DNA from: Antilocapra americana
Taxonomy: Eukaryota > Chordata > Mammalia > Artiodactyla > Antilocapridae
Length of the DNA: 64,000 bases
Direction of reading: 5' to 3'
Assembly (NCBI GenBank): GCA_007570785.1
Contig: ML664174.1
Span: 5,965,402-6,029,401, forward strand
In this document: piece by piece, positions 9,641 to 20,724 of the stretch
How the letters are laid out: every line of letters starts with the position of its first letter
Position numbering within the stretch: the first letter of the stretch is position 1
Made by a program: the position numbers and the translations under genes
The notes under the pieces: model-generated
Told to the model about the DNA's origin: nothing
Databases searched by the model: none
Seen by the model: only the letters and a program-made list of their open reading frames with translations

Positions 9641-11595
9641 GACTGCCTCATTGTCCTAGACGTATATCACTTAGTTCTTCCTCAGTAGCCAGCAGTTATT
9701 TGCGCAGGCCAGACAGATTCTGCCTCATGACATCCCAACTCTTGCTCAGAAAACAAGGACAAGCAATCTACTCAAGACTGCGTAGCCCTGAGGCTTCCCT
9801 CACTGCCACAGAAACATCCACCAAATATGAAAAGATATCTGTGCTCAACTCATTTCTTCACAGATGCATTGCTTCAGACAAAATTGGGGCCCTTAACTGG
9901 CTCCCCTTTGACTTGATCGTCTTTTTGACAGGAGAGGGCTGATGACTTTAATAGTGTGGAAGCCTGTAATTAGAGGGTAGAGCAGTGAAGGCAACTGGGA
10001 GCATACGTTCTGGATTGAACCATCCATCATTTGGAACCATCATCTATGTTTCGTATTTTCAGTGTCGCTGTTCTGCTCCATTAGAGTAGGTCACTGTGAG
10101 GGGAATAGCACAAAGATCCAGGGCTCCCCATGTGTCAAGGAGCTTATACTCTTCTTGGCTTGGCCAGAGGAGAGCACTGAGCAGACTCCCAGCTGAGAAT
10201 CTGGGGCAAAATCTAGGTCACTGGTTCCCAGTTCAGCTCAGCTTCAAGAAGCTCAAGCTGCCACATGGGGGTGTGCCTTAGACACCTCCAGTCTCCATGT
10301 CACTGGTACTTCAGGCCAGAGGAAGCCAGAGGGGAAACGGGCTCTGAGATGGAGAGGCAGGTGCTAAAGGACTGACACTGGGGTCTGGGTGGGAGGGATC
10401 AGTGTTCACTTCCCACACCATCACCCCCTTCTCATACCAGCGGCCCCACGCACATCTTTGGTGGCCTTCAGATAATGAGAAGGAAGAAATTCTCATTTCA
10501 AGGCAAGTTGTAAGACCCTCTTGCTAGCCTCTGAGGTCCTGAGGCTTCCAGAAGAGACTTGTAGGGGAAGACTCCAGGGTGAGACAATGAGTTCAAGGGG
10601 AATGTCATGGGAATCCACAAGATGGTTGAAATGTGCAAAGAAGTATGAGAAATTAAAAGTAGGTGGGGCAGAAGGCTCACGTGTGCATGCGTATGCACAC
10701 ACACACTCGCTCACTCACAGTTTCATGGGGCTTTGAGAGAAAATTGTAATCGCCAGTGCATAGGAAAAGTCCTGGAACTGGTTCTCTAAAGAGTGGAGTG
10801 GGGAGCTGGGCCAGTCACAAGATTCCCCTTAGGCAGCATGTCTGTCCCACCTCCAAAAGGCTGTTCTTCCCCCTCAGCTGCTCCGTTCTGTCACCAGATG
10901 CCCCTGCCCAGTCTGACGGTCCCACGTCCACAAACAAAGCACCCCAGCGAGCTGTTCCTTTCCCAAGCTGCTGAGGGGTCTTCTGGGGATTGGAAAGGAT
11001 TGTTTCTGGCCGTTCCAGCCCTGGCTGATGAGCTCAGCTGTCTCCTCTTCTAGGAAAGCAGGCAGGGCTTCTAGGAAGGATTTACTGCAACAAAATATGG
11101 CTGCTGTCCACCACCTCCCCGGGTCACCCTTGTCTTCTTCCAAGTCAGAGGCTGAGGTTGTGGGGAGTTTACAGAGATGATGCTGGGAATAGATCAATAA
11201 GCCTGTCCTGGGTGATTGAGAAACTGCAAAGGCAGCAGGAACCTCTCTTCATGCCCATAATTGGACATCAGTGGTGACACTGTCAATGCCAGCCCAGAGA
11301 AACACATCACTTCCACCCAGCCCAGGTGCCAGGCACTTGCATCTTGGCCTCTGGTGATTAAGAAGGGAGAGCCCAATGCCCATTTGCCAGCCTGTTCCAC
11401 TAAGGATGTGAAGTCCCTCTGTATCCCATCAGAGTTCATCTCTCCCTCTCTTCGAAGCCTCCAGGGACAGGCTCTAACTGGTTCCTTTTACAGTTTTTTT
11501 CCTCTCTGTTGCTGAGATAACTTAGGCCCTACCTGGAGCCTCTGCCTGCCTCAGCCTCAAGGATCCAATGTGATCACAGGCTGATGGGAGCCTGA
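9641..11595. other. Single-copy-like sequence, nothing recognised
   Basis: No recognised repeat family or gene. A short CA-rich tract lies at 10696-10720. The overlapping frames at 10756-11197 have no recognised product. Confidence 0.5.
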
Positions 11596-11599
11596 GAGC

Positions 11600-11800
11600 C
11601 AACCATGGGCCAAGCCCTGTTCTAAGGATGTATCCTGTATTAACTCACTGAGTTCTCACAACTCTATGAGATGGGCACTGCTGTTATCCTCATTGTGTAA
11701 ATGAGAATACTGAGGCCCAGAGAGATTCATGAAATTGCCCCAGGTCACACCATTGAAGAGTAGAAGAGTAAGAATTTGAACCTGGAAGCTGGGTTCTGGA
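11600..11800 (-). mobile_element. MIR SINE
   Basis: Typical reverse-complement MIR order: 'ttaactcactgagttctcac', 'ctctatgagatgggcactgc', 'tactgaggcccagagagatt', 'ccaggtcacaccattgaaga' and 'gaatttgaacctgg'. The B-box-like 'tttgaacctgg' at the right corresponds to the tRNA-derived head. Non-coding. Confidence 0.8.
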
Positions 11801-12184
11801 GTCCTGTTCTTAAGGTCTCATTGCAGGCAGAATCAAATGGCCCTGGTCCTATCTGTTCAGCTGCTAGTTCAGATCTGACCTGGGGCCTCAATCTGACCAC
11901 AGGATTCTATCTTGCTCCTGTGCTTGGGACTCTGCTTTGGAGACCTCCTGGCATGCTCATCTCTCTAGGCTATCTTAGGATGCCCTATTGTTACCATGCT
12001 CCATTTTAAGTTCCAAAATCCCACCCCAAGCCCACTCTGCTGGTCATCATCATGGACCGTGCTGATACTCAGAGGATAAGATTGATGTCTTACTCAGCTC
12101 TGGGTCCCAAACAGAGCCCCCTGGTGCAGCATTTAACACACAAGAGGTGTTCAATTTATATTTGTGGAAGGAAATCAGTATAGA

Positions 12185-12560
12185 AATGCTCTGTGCCTCA
12201 GTTTCCCCATCTATACGATGAAATGATAGCAAATAGAGTTTTGTGACAATGAATTAAGTCTATATAAAGCACATAGAACAGAATCTGGCATGTGGAAAGT
12301 ACACTGTAAATGTGAAAGTATTAGCTGCTCAGTCATGTCTGACTCTTTGCAACCCCATGGACTGTAGCTGGTGAGGCTTCTCTGTCCGTGGAATTCTCCA
12401 GGCAAGAATACTGGGGTGGATCGCCATTCTCTTCTCCAGGGCATCTTCCCGACTGAGGGATCGAAACTGAGTCTCCTGCATTGAAGGCAGATTCTTTACC
12501 ACTGAGCCACCAGGGAAGCCCTTTCTGTAAATGTAAGCAGTTGCTATTATCCCTGTAGAT
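12185..12560 (+). mobile_element. MIR SINE split by Bov SINE
   Basis: The left part (12185-12315) carries the MIR core 'ctgtgcctcagtttccccat' and 'aatctggcatgtggaaagta'. The right part (12525-12560) continues with 'taagcagttgctattatccc', the usual MIR 3' end. The two parts join when the SINE at 12316-12524 and one copy of the duplicated target are removed. Confidence 0.8.
12316..12524 (-). mobile_element. Bov-tA type SINE inside MIR, with TSD
   Basis: Full-length minus-strand copy, 'gctgctcagtcatgtctgac' to 'accactgagccaccagggaa'. The target-site duplication is ctgtaaatgt(g/a)a at 12304-12315 and 12525-12536, 11 of 12 bases equal. The insertion point lies in the 3' end of a MIR element, so the order of events is clear. 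Confidence 0.95.
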
Positions 12561-12597
12561 ATTGTCACTCCTCTATACAGGTGGGTGAGCAGCCTGA

Positions 12598-12800
12598 TGA
12601 AGACTGTGGGCTCTGGGTCAGGAGCTGGGAGTCTAATCCTGGCTCTGCCACTTCTCAGGTCCATAATCATTGGCAACTGACCTAACTTTTCAGTACTTGT
12701 TTTCTCATTTGAAAAATGACATAACAATACTTGTATCCCATAAGTACCTCACAGAATTAAATGACATAAATATATGCTAAATGCCTGGCATAGAGAATGA
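12598..12800 (+). mobile_element. MIR SINE
   Basis: Plus-strand MIR with the head-like 'gggctctgggtcaggagctg', then 'cctggctctgccacttctca', 'ttttctcatttgaaaaatga' and the 3' motif 'atatgctaaatgcctggcat'. It follows the split MIR after about 40 bases, in the same orientation. Confidence 0.8.
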
Positions 12801-13094
12801 TCTCCTTGAATGACAGCCAAAAAATTGTTGGTATTACTACCGTGGTTCTTTGAAAACTGGCGTGCATGTATTTGAAGCAGTGGGGCCACTTAGTCCTCTC
12901 CTTGCAACAGAGACCTACCTTGGATATTCCAGAAAGACTTGCTTGCTCCTCTCTCCCTTCCCTTGAACACCCCATCCTTATTGCATCACTACCCTCACAT
13001 ATATGGTGGAATAAAAGCCTGGGGGTTCTGCTGTTCCCTTATCAATGCATGAAAGCAGGGCCTCCTGAGGCAGGAAGGGGGTTGATTCTTTTTT

Positions 13095-13408
13095 CTTTTT
13101 TTAAAGATCTATTTGTTTGCTTATGGCTATTCTGGGTCTTCGTTGCCTTCTCCAGTTGTGATGGGTGGTGGCTACTCTCTAGTTGCCGTACACAGCCTTC
13201 TCATTGTGGTGGCTTTTCTCGTTGTGGGGCACAGGCTCTAGAACGGGCTTCAGTTGTTGTGGCACGTGGGCTCTTGAGTGCTGGCTAATTGTGGCATACG
13301 GGCTTAGCTGCCCCAGGGCATGTGGGATCCTCCCAGACCAGGGATAAAACCCCTGTCCCCTGTACTGGCAAGTGGATTCTTAACCACTAAACTGCCAGAA
13401 AAGCCTGG
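13095..13408 (-). mobile_element. CHR-type cetartiodactyl SINE
   Basis: The reverse complement begins with a tRNA-derived head ('ggcttttctggcagtttagt', then a gap with 'ggggacaggggttttatccc') and continues through 'atgccacaattagccagcac' and 'caacaactgaagcccgttct'. This is the layout of the CHR-1/CHR-2 SINEs of cetartiodactyls. The left end has a T-rich tail (13086-13105), as expected for the reversed poly(A). It is much more diverged than the Bov SINEs. An open frame on the plus strand is a shadow. Confidence 0.8.
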
Positions 13409-14800
13409 AGCTTTGGTTCTTGAAGAATGAGGAAAGCATCCATTTCCTCACTCCTGGGATGGAAGAGACACGACATCACAGCTATCTGGAAAGAAGGGCT
13501 CAGCCAGGTCCCTCTGGGAAGGAGACCTCCAGAGAACACGGAGGGTGGGCTTTCTCTGACCGTTGGAGGTCACTTGCCACCTGTATCTTGCCTGGCCCCA
13601 CACAGTTCTAGTTTTCCAGGCTTCATTCCTCTGGTGGGGTCCCCTAGTGACAGGAGCAAAAGGGAAGTGACCAGAGGGCTGTGTTGGGTACCTGGCTGGC
13701 CAGACAGTCCCACTTCCCCAGGACTCAGCATTCCCAATCCAGTGGCCCTTGGAGATCCCCAAAGATCTCCTTGGGCGGACACAGAGCCTCACACAGACAC
13801 AGGTACCCAGTGCTCCTTAGCAATGAGGAGAGAGATGCTGTTGCAGACACTTGATTTGGGGGATCCTGGAGAGCAGCAGAAGTGAAACAAGAGCCCCCCT
13901 CTCCCCCACTCATCTCCCCCACCATTCACATACACACAGTGGGGCAAACACTCAGGGAAGGACAGCATCAGACGAACAGGGCTGTTGATGTTGAATTGAT
14001 TTTGAACAATCAGCAGGATCTCTGGTTATGACTAACTGGTTATGGTAACCAGGTAACTCTGGTTACCATAGAGTTGTTTCTGGAGATATGTCTACGATGG
14101 ACAGGAATTCTGGAGGGTCATATGAATGGAAAAGCCAAGGAGCCAGCTCCCGTCTCCCTCTTCATCAGTGAATATGTGTGATAGGGGAGCAAATGTGGCT
14201 GCCGTTCTGCGTGCCCAGCTCAGCAGAGCCGACGTGGGGGACCGTAACCCCTCAACCCTGCTTCCAGGTCTTCCTCCTTCCTCCTCTCCCTGCAGTCCTC
14301 ATGTATGTGTCACCCTGTTATTGAAGCCCAAGCTCACCTCTCTGTGGCTGATTTCCCTGAGCAGCCTCCCTTAATCCACTGTGGGGAAGGTGTCACGACT
14401 CAGCCTCCAAAACATGAAGAAATACGGACCAGGGTTTTAACTTGTCTCAATAGAAAGGTGAGAAGAGAATGGTGATGCATGTAACGTATACGGTGACAGG
14501 ACCACAATGGAGAGAGGAGGGGATGCTGGCTGGCTGGCCCTTCTCAAGTGGGGCAGTAAGGACTTCATGAGACTGAGCTCAGGTCCCTGTCGTTGTCCCT
14601 CTGAAAAGGCCCTTCACGTAAGGGCGTTGAAGATGGGACATCCTGATGACTCCCCCTCCCCCACGGTCAGCAGAAGATGGCTCACGAGAGCCAGTGGTTA
14701 GCTCAGCTCTAAACATGTCCTGAGAGGTGAGTCAGTATTGTCAGACACTCAGGTAGAAAGGCTGCAGGGACATGGAGGAATTAAGGTTGGATGCACTTCT
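13409..14800. other. Single-copy-like sequence with a perfect hairpin
   Basis: No repeat family or gene was recognised. Overlapping frames of 114-152 codons at 13427-13885 (plus) and 13448-13792 (minus) lie in GC-rich sequence and have no recognised domain. The inverted repeat at 14041-14070 is listed separately. Confidence 0.5.
14041..14070. repeat. 12-bp perfect inverted repeat, 6-nt loop
   Basis: tatggtaaccag at 14041-14052 pairs perfectly with ctggttaccata at 14059-14070 across the loop gtaact. A further related word, 'ctggttatg', occurs at 14022-14030, so the arm sequence has been copied locally. The structure can form a short hairpin. No function is known. Confidence 0.9.
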
Positions 14801-14802
14801 TT

Positions 14803-15008
14803 GGGTTTTCCCAGGTAGCTCAGTGGTAAAGAATCTGCCTGCAATGTGGGAGACCTGGGTTCGATCCCTGGGTCAGGAAAATCCCCTGGAGGATGGCATG
14901 GTAACCCACTCCAGTACTCTTGCCTAAAGAATCCCATGGACAGAGGAGCCTGGTGGGCTACAGTCCATGGGGTAGCCCAGAGTCCGATACGACTGGAGCA
15001 CCTGAGCA
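14803..15008 (+). mobile_element. Bov-tA type SINE
   Basis: Plus-strand copy with the tRNA-derived head at the left. An A-box-like 'tagctcagtgg' lies at 14816-14826 and a B-box-like 'ggttcgatccc' at 14858-14868, the two halves of an RNA polymerase III internal promoter. The BovA part follows ('ccactccagtactcttgcct' and 'ctacagtccatggggtagcc'). A weak target duplication, gcacttct/gcactttt, lies on either side. Transcription competence is unknown. Confidence 0.93.
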
Positions 15009-16478
15009 TGCACACACGCACTTTTAGGCAATGGGCAACCAGGTAAGGCAGCACTCCAGGTAGATCTGTCCACACCCATGGAGGGAGCCCAGAGGAGGAG
15101 GGCTCTGCGCCTCTGTCTTGGGAGGTGATCGAGTGTTCTGAGCCCAGGGGACTTTGATGTGGACCAGCCTTTGGTGGAGCACCTGAAGTCTCCAGGCTTT
15201 CTTTGCTCTGGGAACCAGACACAAGACAAGTGACCCTGAGCCCTATGGGGCCAGTGGGTGGGAACACCCTGCCATGGTGGCAAGCCGGGTGGAATTATAG
15301 GTGTTGACGTGAAGAGTGGCCAGACTGGTTTCAAGCTTGTCACGTCCCCATGGAAAACTGGCTCCATTTTTTAACAGCTGTCACCTTGACCCCACCTGAG
15401 CCTGGGCAGACCGGCTGGCCGGGCAGTTTGACGAGATACGGGGTCACTGTATTCTCAGCCCTCCCTCCATCAGGCAGCGAAACCTTCCCAGACCCACAGA
15501 GCCGGAGATACACACGGCTCTTCACGTCTCACTGGAGGGACAGGCCAGAGCCCCAGGCCAGCACGAGCTTTCAGAATCAGCAGTTGGGAAGACATGCTGA
15601 TCAGCTGCCCTGGGGTGACCTGTGTGGGGACACAGAGGGGATAAATGTGAGGCGCTGGTGGAGGCAGGGAGGGAACTGCAGACTGAACTGGGGCTCAGTC
15701 TGAAGCGAAAATAAATGTCAGCGCAACATTGACAAATGCACATCGTGAGCCCAGATCTGCCTGCCTATGGAGTGTGTGTGTGTGTGTGTGTGTGTCACTT
15801 AAGAGCTAAGTAAAAGGGAACAAAGGAAAAAAAAAAATGTCCTTTCTATCCCTGTAACCATTAGAAAGAAAATGAAGTCCAAATTGCGTTCAGGGCTGCT
15901 GGGACAGAGGAAGAGAAGCAAGAATGGAAAAAACAGGCCATAAAGATGCCAGGGCTGCTTAAGCAGAAACATCTGTTGAAGTCATAAGACTCGGGGCCTG
16001 GTCAGGCTTCTAACAAACCCAGGAAGAGGAGAGTCTGTGCTGGATCAGGACGAGCCCTGTCCGCCCCGTGCAGGGCCCCTGGGACCAGCATACGTGCAGC
16101 GGAGATACCTTCATGAGGGCTCAGCCCTGGCCTGGCTTCCAGCAGGAGAGGAAACGGGGGAGAGGGAGGGAGAGCCATCCCCAGGTTAGGAGGGGCCTGC
16201 GGCAGTCATGGGGGCAGGGACGTGACAGCCGTTTTGAGAGTGTATTTATTTCAAGCTTTAAACTCGTTGGGGTCGCCTGGTGAGCCACAAGTCTCAACTT
16301 CTGCGTGAAAGAAAGAGATATGACGGTAGGGGAGGGAAGGGTCAGTTGCTGACCTATACAGGAGCTAAGAGGCTGGCCTTGCTGTTTGCAAATGGAGGCC
16401 ACTCTCTTATTTGTGATTTTTGCCGAGGGCCAACTGTCTGAGGCCTACCTCTTCTAACAACCACAAGAAGGGCAGCTA
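15009..16478. other. Single-copy-like sequence with a (TG)n tract
   Basis: No gene or interspersed repeat was recognised. A (TG)n microsatellite lies at 15771-15796 and an A-run at 15828-15836. Frames of 107-172 codons on the minus strand at 14749-15367 run partly through the neighbouring SINE and are not considered coding. Confidence 0.5.
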
Positions 16479-16479
16479 G

Positions 16480-16700
16480 CATGTATTGACCATATATATC
16501 CCTCTCTGGACCATGTTCTTTATCAGTATCACCTCATTTAATCCCCCAGCAATCCCATCATCCCTGGAATGGGTAGAGACTTGTCTGGCATCTTCGGGGC
16601 ATTTTTTTTGATTTAATATTTTCATCTTAGGAGGAAACTGAGGCTTAGAAAGGTTAAATGACTCATCCAGGTCATTAGCCAGCACATTCCAGGGAACACC
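16480..16700 (-). mobile_element. MIR SINE
   Basis: Blocks in reverse order: 'agtatcacctcatttaatcc', 'ccccagcaatcccatcatcc', 'ggaggaaactgaggcttaga' and 'aaggttaaatgactcatcca'. They fit a MIR in minus orientation, with a T-run insertion near 16602-16609. Confidence 0.75.
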
Positions 16701-17375
16701 TGGGGACTGTCCTTCTCTCTTCTCCCTGAAACTAAAGTGAAAAGCAACTTCAGCCAAGCACTACTGGGGAAGCAGTTCTGTGAAATGAGCCTAGCATTCA
16801 GGAAGACCTTGAGCTCCCCGCAGACCCCATCACATTATCCTGGAAAAGTGGGGGGAAATACTGCTACAGAAACACCAACACAGGACATACGGGAGTGGGT
16901 CAGTACCCCCTACCCCCTCAACCATGTGGGAATCCTATAGTATCTCAAGGAAATGCAGAGAGGATAAAAGAAATGAAACCCAGCTACTGTACTGCTTGCT
17001 CGTGGGAAACGGTCGAAGTGCTGTTCATAAGGTTCCAGTGCCAAAGTCAGAGGTGGTGTCACCTCTTCCTAGAAGCCCCACCTCTCAGCCTGGCCCTGCC
17101 TCGCCACGTCTTCCAGCTCCTTCACCCACAGCATCCATCCCACCACGAGGGCACTCACGTCCTAATTTCTCTTATGGGGAAACTGGAGATGAAAGGCTAC
17201 AACTGTTGGCTTCAAGGTTCATGATTGGAGGTCTATAGATCCTCTCCAAAAAATGCAAAAGTGAAATAATAGCAAGAGGTCTGGCTGAAGCCCCACCTCC
17301 TGGGTAGCTGGCTTGGGAAAGCCAAGGATATTGCTGTTCTCTGAGCAAGCAATTCTGTGCTGCTACCATTTACTA
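16701..17375. other. Single-copy-like sequence, nothing recognised
   Basis: No recognised repeat or gene. Short overlapping frames only. Confidence 0.5.
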
Positions 17376-17376
17376 G

Positions 17377-17580
17377 GGCTTCCCTGGTGGCTCAGTGGTA
17401 AAGAACCCGCCTGCCAGTGCAGGAGACGCGGGTTCAATCCCTGGGTCAGGAAGATCCCCTGGAGAAGAAAATGGCAACCCACTCCAGTATTCTTGCCTGG
17501 GAAATTCCGTGGACAGAGGAGCCTGGTGGGTTACAGTCCACAAGGTCACAAAGAGTTGGACGCGACTGGGCGACTAAATA
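17377..17580 (+). mobile_element. Bov-tA type SINE
   Basis: Plus-strand copy very close to the family pattern. It begins 'ggcttccctggtggctcagt', has the B-box-like 'ggttcaatccc', and ends 'gactgggcgactaaata'. No convincing target-site duplication was read at the two ends. Confidence 0.95.
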
Positions 17581-17624
17581 GCAAACTGTCACGTCAGTCA
17601 AACCTTTGTGACAGACGACAGCGC

Positions 17625-17715
17625 TTCTGCTTGCAAGGGAGGAACCTGGAGCTCAGAGAGAGGGCTTCACTTGTCTAATGTCACATAGTTACTGACTGGC
17701 AGATCAGGACTAGAA
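17625..17715 (-). mobile_element. MIR SINE fragment
   Basis: The order of blocks, 'ctggagctcagagagagggc', 'tgtcacatagttactgactg' and 'aggactagaactca', matches part of a MIR in minus orientation, about 90 bases long. Confidence 0.6.
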
Positions 17716-17754
17716 CTCATGAGGTCAGAGATGGACGCACCCTATGTCCCTTTC

Positions 17755-17925
17755 TATGCGCCAGTGTCTCAGATTCAAGTGTGCCTCAGATCCGCTGGCC
17801 ATCTTGTTAAAACATATTTCCTGATTCAGCAGGGACCTCAGATTCTGTCTCTGCAGCCAGCTCCGGCTGATGGCCATGCTGCAGGCTCTTGGACCACACA
17901 TGAGGAGTGAGGATCTTCATTCCTC
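17755..17925. mobile_element. MER5A-like hAT-Charlie miniature element
   Basis: Recognisable words are 'attcaagtgtgcctcagatc', 'cttgttaaaacatatttcct', 'gattcagcagggacctcaga' and 'ctcttggaccacacatgagg'. This order matches the small non-autonomous hAT-Charlie element usually named MER5A. Both ends are eroded, so the 8-bp target duplication expected for hAT elements could not be confirmed. Confidence 0.55.
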
Positions 17926-19480
17926 TGCCTTCTTTAATTCACGCTTATCTGTGCCCTCGGGGCTGGCGCGTCCTGGCCTCTTTAATACAACTTTGCCACC
18001 AGAATGCACCCGAAAACCACCCATGCGGCCCAGTTAGCTACACTTAATTACTGTTAATCATCTCACTCCTCCTTGCTCCTTGGGTGACTGCTGAAAACCT
18101 AACATCATCTCCAGGTGAGGAAGACTGGCAGGGTCTGCTTAAGAGAGGCACAGAGGGGATGGCGGCAGGGAGCAGTAGCTCCCCAGGGCCAGGATAAGAC
18201 TTTGATATGATCCTGTATCTCAGGGGAAATCGATGTGATGATATCTCCCCTGGTTGGTCTCTCCCACGAGCTGACAGGAATTTCCTGCTCAGACCAGCAG
18301 AGGAACTTGGGGTTTGCTCCTCCAGGGCCAATCTCGGTGGGAAAAAGAACACAAGCAAGAAGGCAAGAGCGGCTTTTGTCTGAGCCGCATGCCTCGGGTT
18401 CCTGGTTCTGCTCCATTTGTAGCCAAGAGGACCTTCTCTGGCTTTTTCGCCCCATCCTCCAGGGCTGGCTCTGAGTACAGACCTTTCAGGAGGGCTGAGG
18501 TGACCTGCATTCCACAGAAAGGAGGGGCTGGGAGAGGCTGGGGCTCAGGTCTGCTCAGGAGCACAGACAGGCTAGAAAGACAACCCAGAAAACCCAAACC
18601 CTGCAGTCCATCTGCCGACAACTCTCCTTTTAATAGGCATTATGAGGGCCTCCTATGCACGGGTGCTCTGCTGGCACAGGCGTGTGGCAGAGACCAGGGG
18701 TACCTGCCTGTAGCCCCATGGAGCCCACAGCTAGAGGGAGCTGATCTTTAAGTAGAGAAATGGAGTTACACGGAGAAAATGCTGAGAAGTGTCTGTGATG
18801 CTGGGGTTACAGGCACTGGGTGTACATTCCCTCCCTGGCTGTGTCGATCACTCAGCCCAGCTCTCTTCTCTACAACGTGAGACGGCCACCTCTTTGGGTA
18901 GACTTGTCCACTCTCACACTGACTTGCAAACACGGGTCTCCCTGTCTTCCCTGGCCAGCCTCCCTGACACCACCATTTTAGAACCCACTGGACACCTTGG
19001 TGAAAACCAAAGACACACATGGGCTTGTGCTTCCATGGGCATCTGGAACTCATCAGCACAATGACTGGCCAGGTTGTTCCTTGGGAACTCTGCAAATGTT
19101 TGCCCTGGTCAAGAATAAATGTGTGTACGGAGGGGAAAGGTCAGGTCAGACAGGGAGGAGATGAGAGTTAAGGCTGGGTGTGCAAAGCGGAGGAGGGGCT
19201 GAAACTGAGGTGCTGCAGCCTGGTTATCCCAAACTCATTACCACCCAGGCTCCAACTGCCCCCCGGGGTCAGTCATCACCCTTGGAGCAGGACGATTGAG
19301 ACTCTCTCCACACCAGCCTGAGAGTTGAACTGCAATCTCCCCCATAATTCTCTTTGCTTTTCCAGCCTAGGAGGTGCAGGCTGAGGGGAGGGGGTTTGGA
19401 GGAAGGCTGATGGCAGCAGATTCACTGTTCAAGGAAAGGCGTCATGCGCTGAGGGTGCTTTGCAGGGAGTGAGGGGATCT
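17926..19480. other. Single-copy-like, repeat-poor sequence
   Basis: No interspersed repeat was recognised over about 1.5 kb. Frames of up to 145 codons overlap on both strands at 18289-18751 without a recognised domain. Low repeat density may indicate functional constraint, but nothing specific can be shown. Confidence 0.45.
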
Positions 19481-19539
19481 GCCGCAGATGGGCCGTTGTC
19501 TTGGAGACGCTAATGAAAAGCAGGCCTCGGAGAAGTCCC

Positions 19540-19722
19540 AGAACCCCCGTGGGCTGAGTTATCTCCCCCTTCTGCTGCTCCCCTCGCCTTCCCACCACCA
19601 GCCTCAGATCAAACTCCCCGAATATTTATAAAACCTCTACCAGAAACAGAGAGAGCTAGCCACCCAGCCAGGCGTCTGCCCACGGCCTTCCGGAGCTGCT
19701 TGGGTGTTACTCTCTGACGATG
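19540..19722 (+). promoter_or_regulatory. Candidate TATA-containing core promoter
   Basis: A strong TATA-like word, tttataaaa, lies at 19625-19633 inside otherwise GC-rich, repeat-free DNA. Upstream are a GATA-type word (agttatctc, 19557-19565), CT-rich stretches and a TCF/LEF-like 'agatcaaa' (19606-19613). If used, transcription would start near 19655. The first ATG after that point is at 19720. It opens a 34-codon frame beginning MWFIILFFFLA, which resembles a secretory signal start. The frame meets a consensus splice donor, GTGAGC, at 19753-19758. No downstream exon could be identified, so this is a suggestion only. A chance TATA match in ordinary DNA is the main alternative. Confidence 0.25.
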
Positions 19723-19824
19723 TGGTTCATTATTCTATTTTTCTTCCTTGCAGTGAGCAGGGAAAACCAGAGCAGAAGGGAGAAAAGAAGAATGCTTGCT
19801 TTGCCCCATTCCCACTGGTTTTGA

Positions 19825-20490
19825 ATGGGGTGATTGACTTGGAGTTTAGGGGCCTTATTTTGGGTAGGTCATCCTGGCCCTGCCACTCCTGGATCTTCTG
19901 CCCCCAGTCTGTTTTTCCCTTGCTTCCCACCATCCGTGAAAGCTGGCCCCCTCCACTCAGGTTGTCCTTGGCTGTGTACTCAGTGCCCTTCCTTGCTGTG
20001 GCCTACAGCCGCCTGCCTTCTCATCTGTCCCTGGGAAAATCAGAGGGGAGGCTTGCTAAGATGCTCTCAGGTCTTCCAAAATGAAACTGTAAGGGATTAT
20101 GGGGATTGGCAGCAGGAGAAGCTGGCCTTCTGCCATGGTGGAGTAGGAATTGGGCTTATTCTTTTTGAATTAAAGGGGATACAGCAGGAAATCAGAGCTG
20201 GCCTGAGAAAATCCAAGGGACCTCTGGTAATCACATTTTTGTTTTTTTTTTTTTTTTTGGCTGGGTGGTTATTAAAATAGATAGCAAGGAACTTGAAATA
20301 CATGGGGTCTACTGGTGGGCTGCAGGTCTGGGCTCTGTCCTGCTGGTAAAAGGGAGGCAGTATGTGCCCAGCTGATCAGTACATCATGTGATTGTCCTTC
20401 ATGACAGCCCCAGCCTTGGGTGACACAAAATTCCATGTAGAGAGGTAGGAAGGGGATGTGGGGAAGTCTTGCATTGGATTAAGAGAGTTG
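19825..20490. other. Single-copy-like sequence with a poly(T) run
   Basis: No gene or repeat family was recognised. A T-run of about 17 at 20243-20259 is interrupted by one G near its start. It could be the reversed tail of a lost retroposon, but no body was recognised on its right. Confidence 0.5.
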
Positions 20491-20494
20491 ACTA

Positions 20495-20690
20495 TAGTTT
20501 TAGTGTCATTTCAACAGTTTCAGCCTGGGTAAGTTACAAAACCTGTTTTTCTTGGTTTTTTCACCTTCAAAAAAGCAAGGGTTGGATGAGATGGTCTTTA
20601 GGGTCTCTTCTAGTCCTGTGATTCCTGTGTAACAAGGAACAAATACTAATACTGAATGGTATAAAGTGCTTTATGAATATAATTCATGGG
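20495..20690 (+). mobile_element. MIR-like element
   Basis: 'cagcctgggtaagttacaaa' followed by 'cttggttttttcaccttcaa', 'ggttggatgagatggtcttt' and 'agggtctcttctagtcctgt' matches the 3' half of a MIR. An L3/CR1 3' end shares the last block and is a possible alternative. Confidence 0.55.
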
Positions 20691-20724
20691 CCAAATGTGG
20701 GGTCCAGGTGGTAAACCATGCAGG

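Noticed and set aside
13427..13885. 152-codon plus-strand frame with overlapping minus frames
   Set aside because: Open on several frames at once because stop codons are rare in this GC-rich stretch. No domain, no polyadenylation signal and no splice context that I could support.
14803..14890. tRNA-like A and B boxes (also in the other plus-strand Bov SINEs)
   Set aside because: These belong to the tRNA-derived heads of Bov SINEs. The tRNA fold is not intact, so no tRNA gene is called.
19720..19824. Start MWF... considered as a kallikrein-type signal peptide
   Set aside because: Only the first three residues agree with kallikrein starts. The exon length and the following sequence do not, so no gene name is given.
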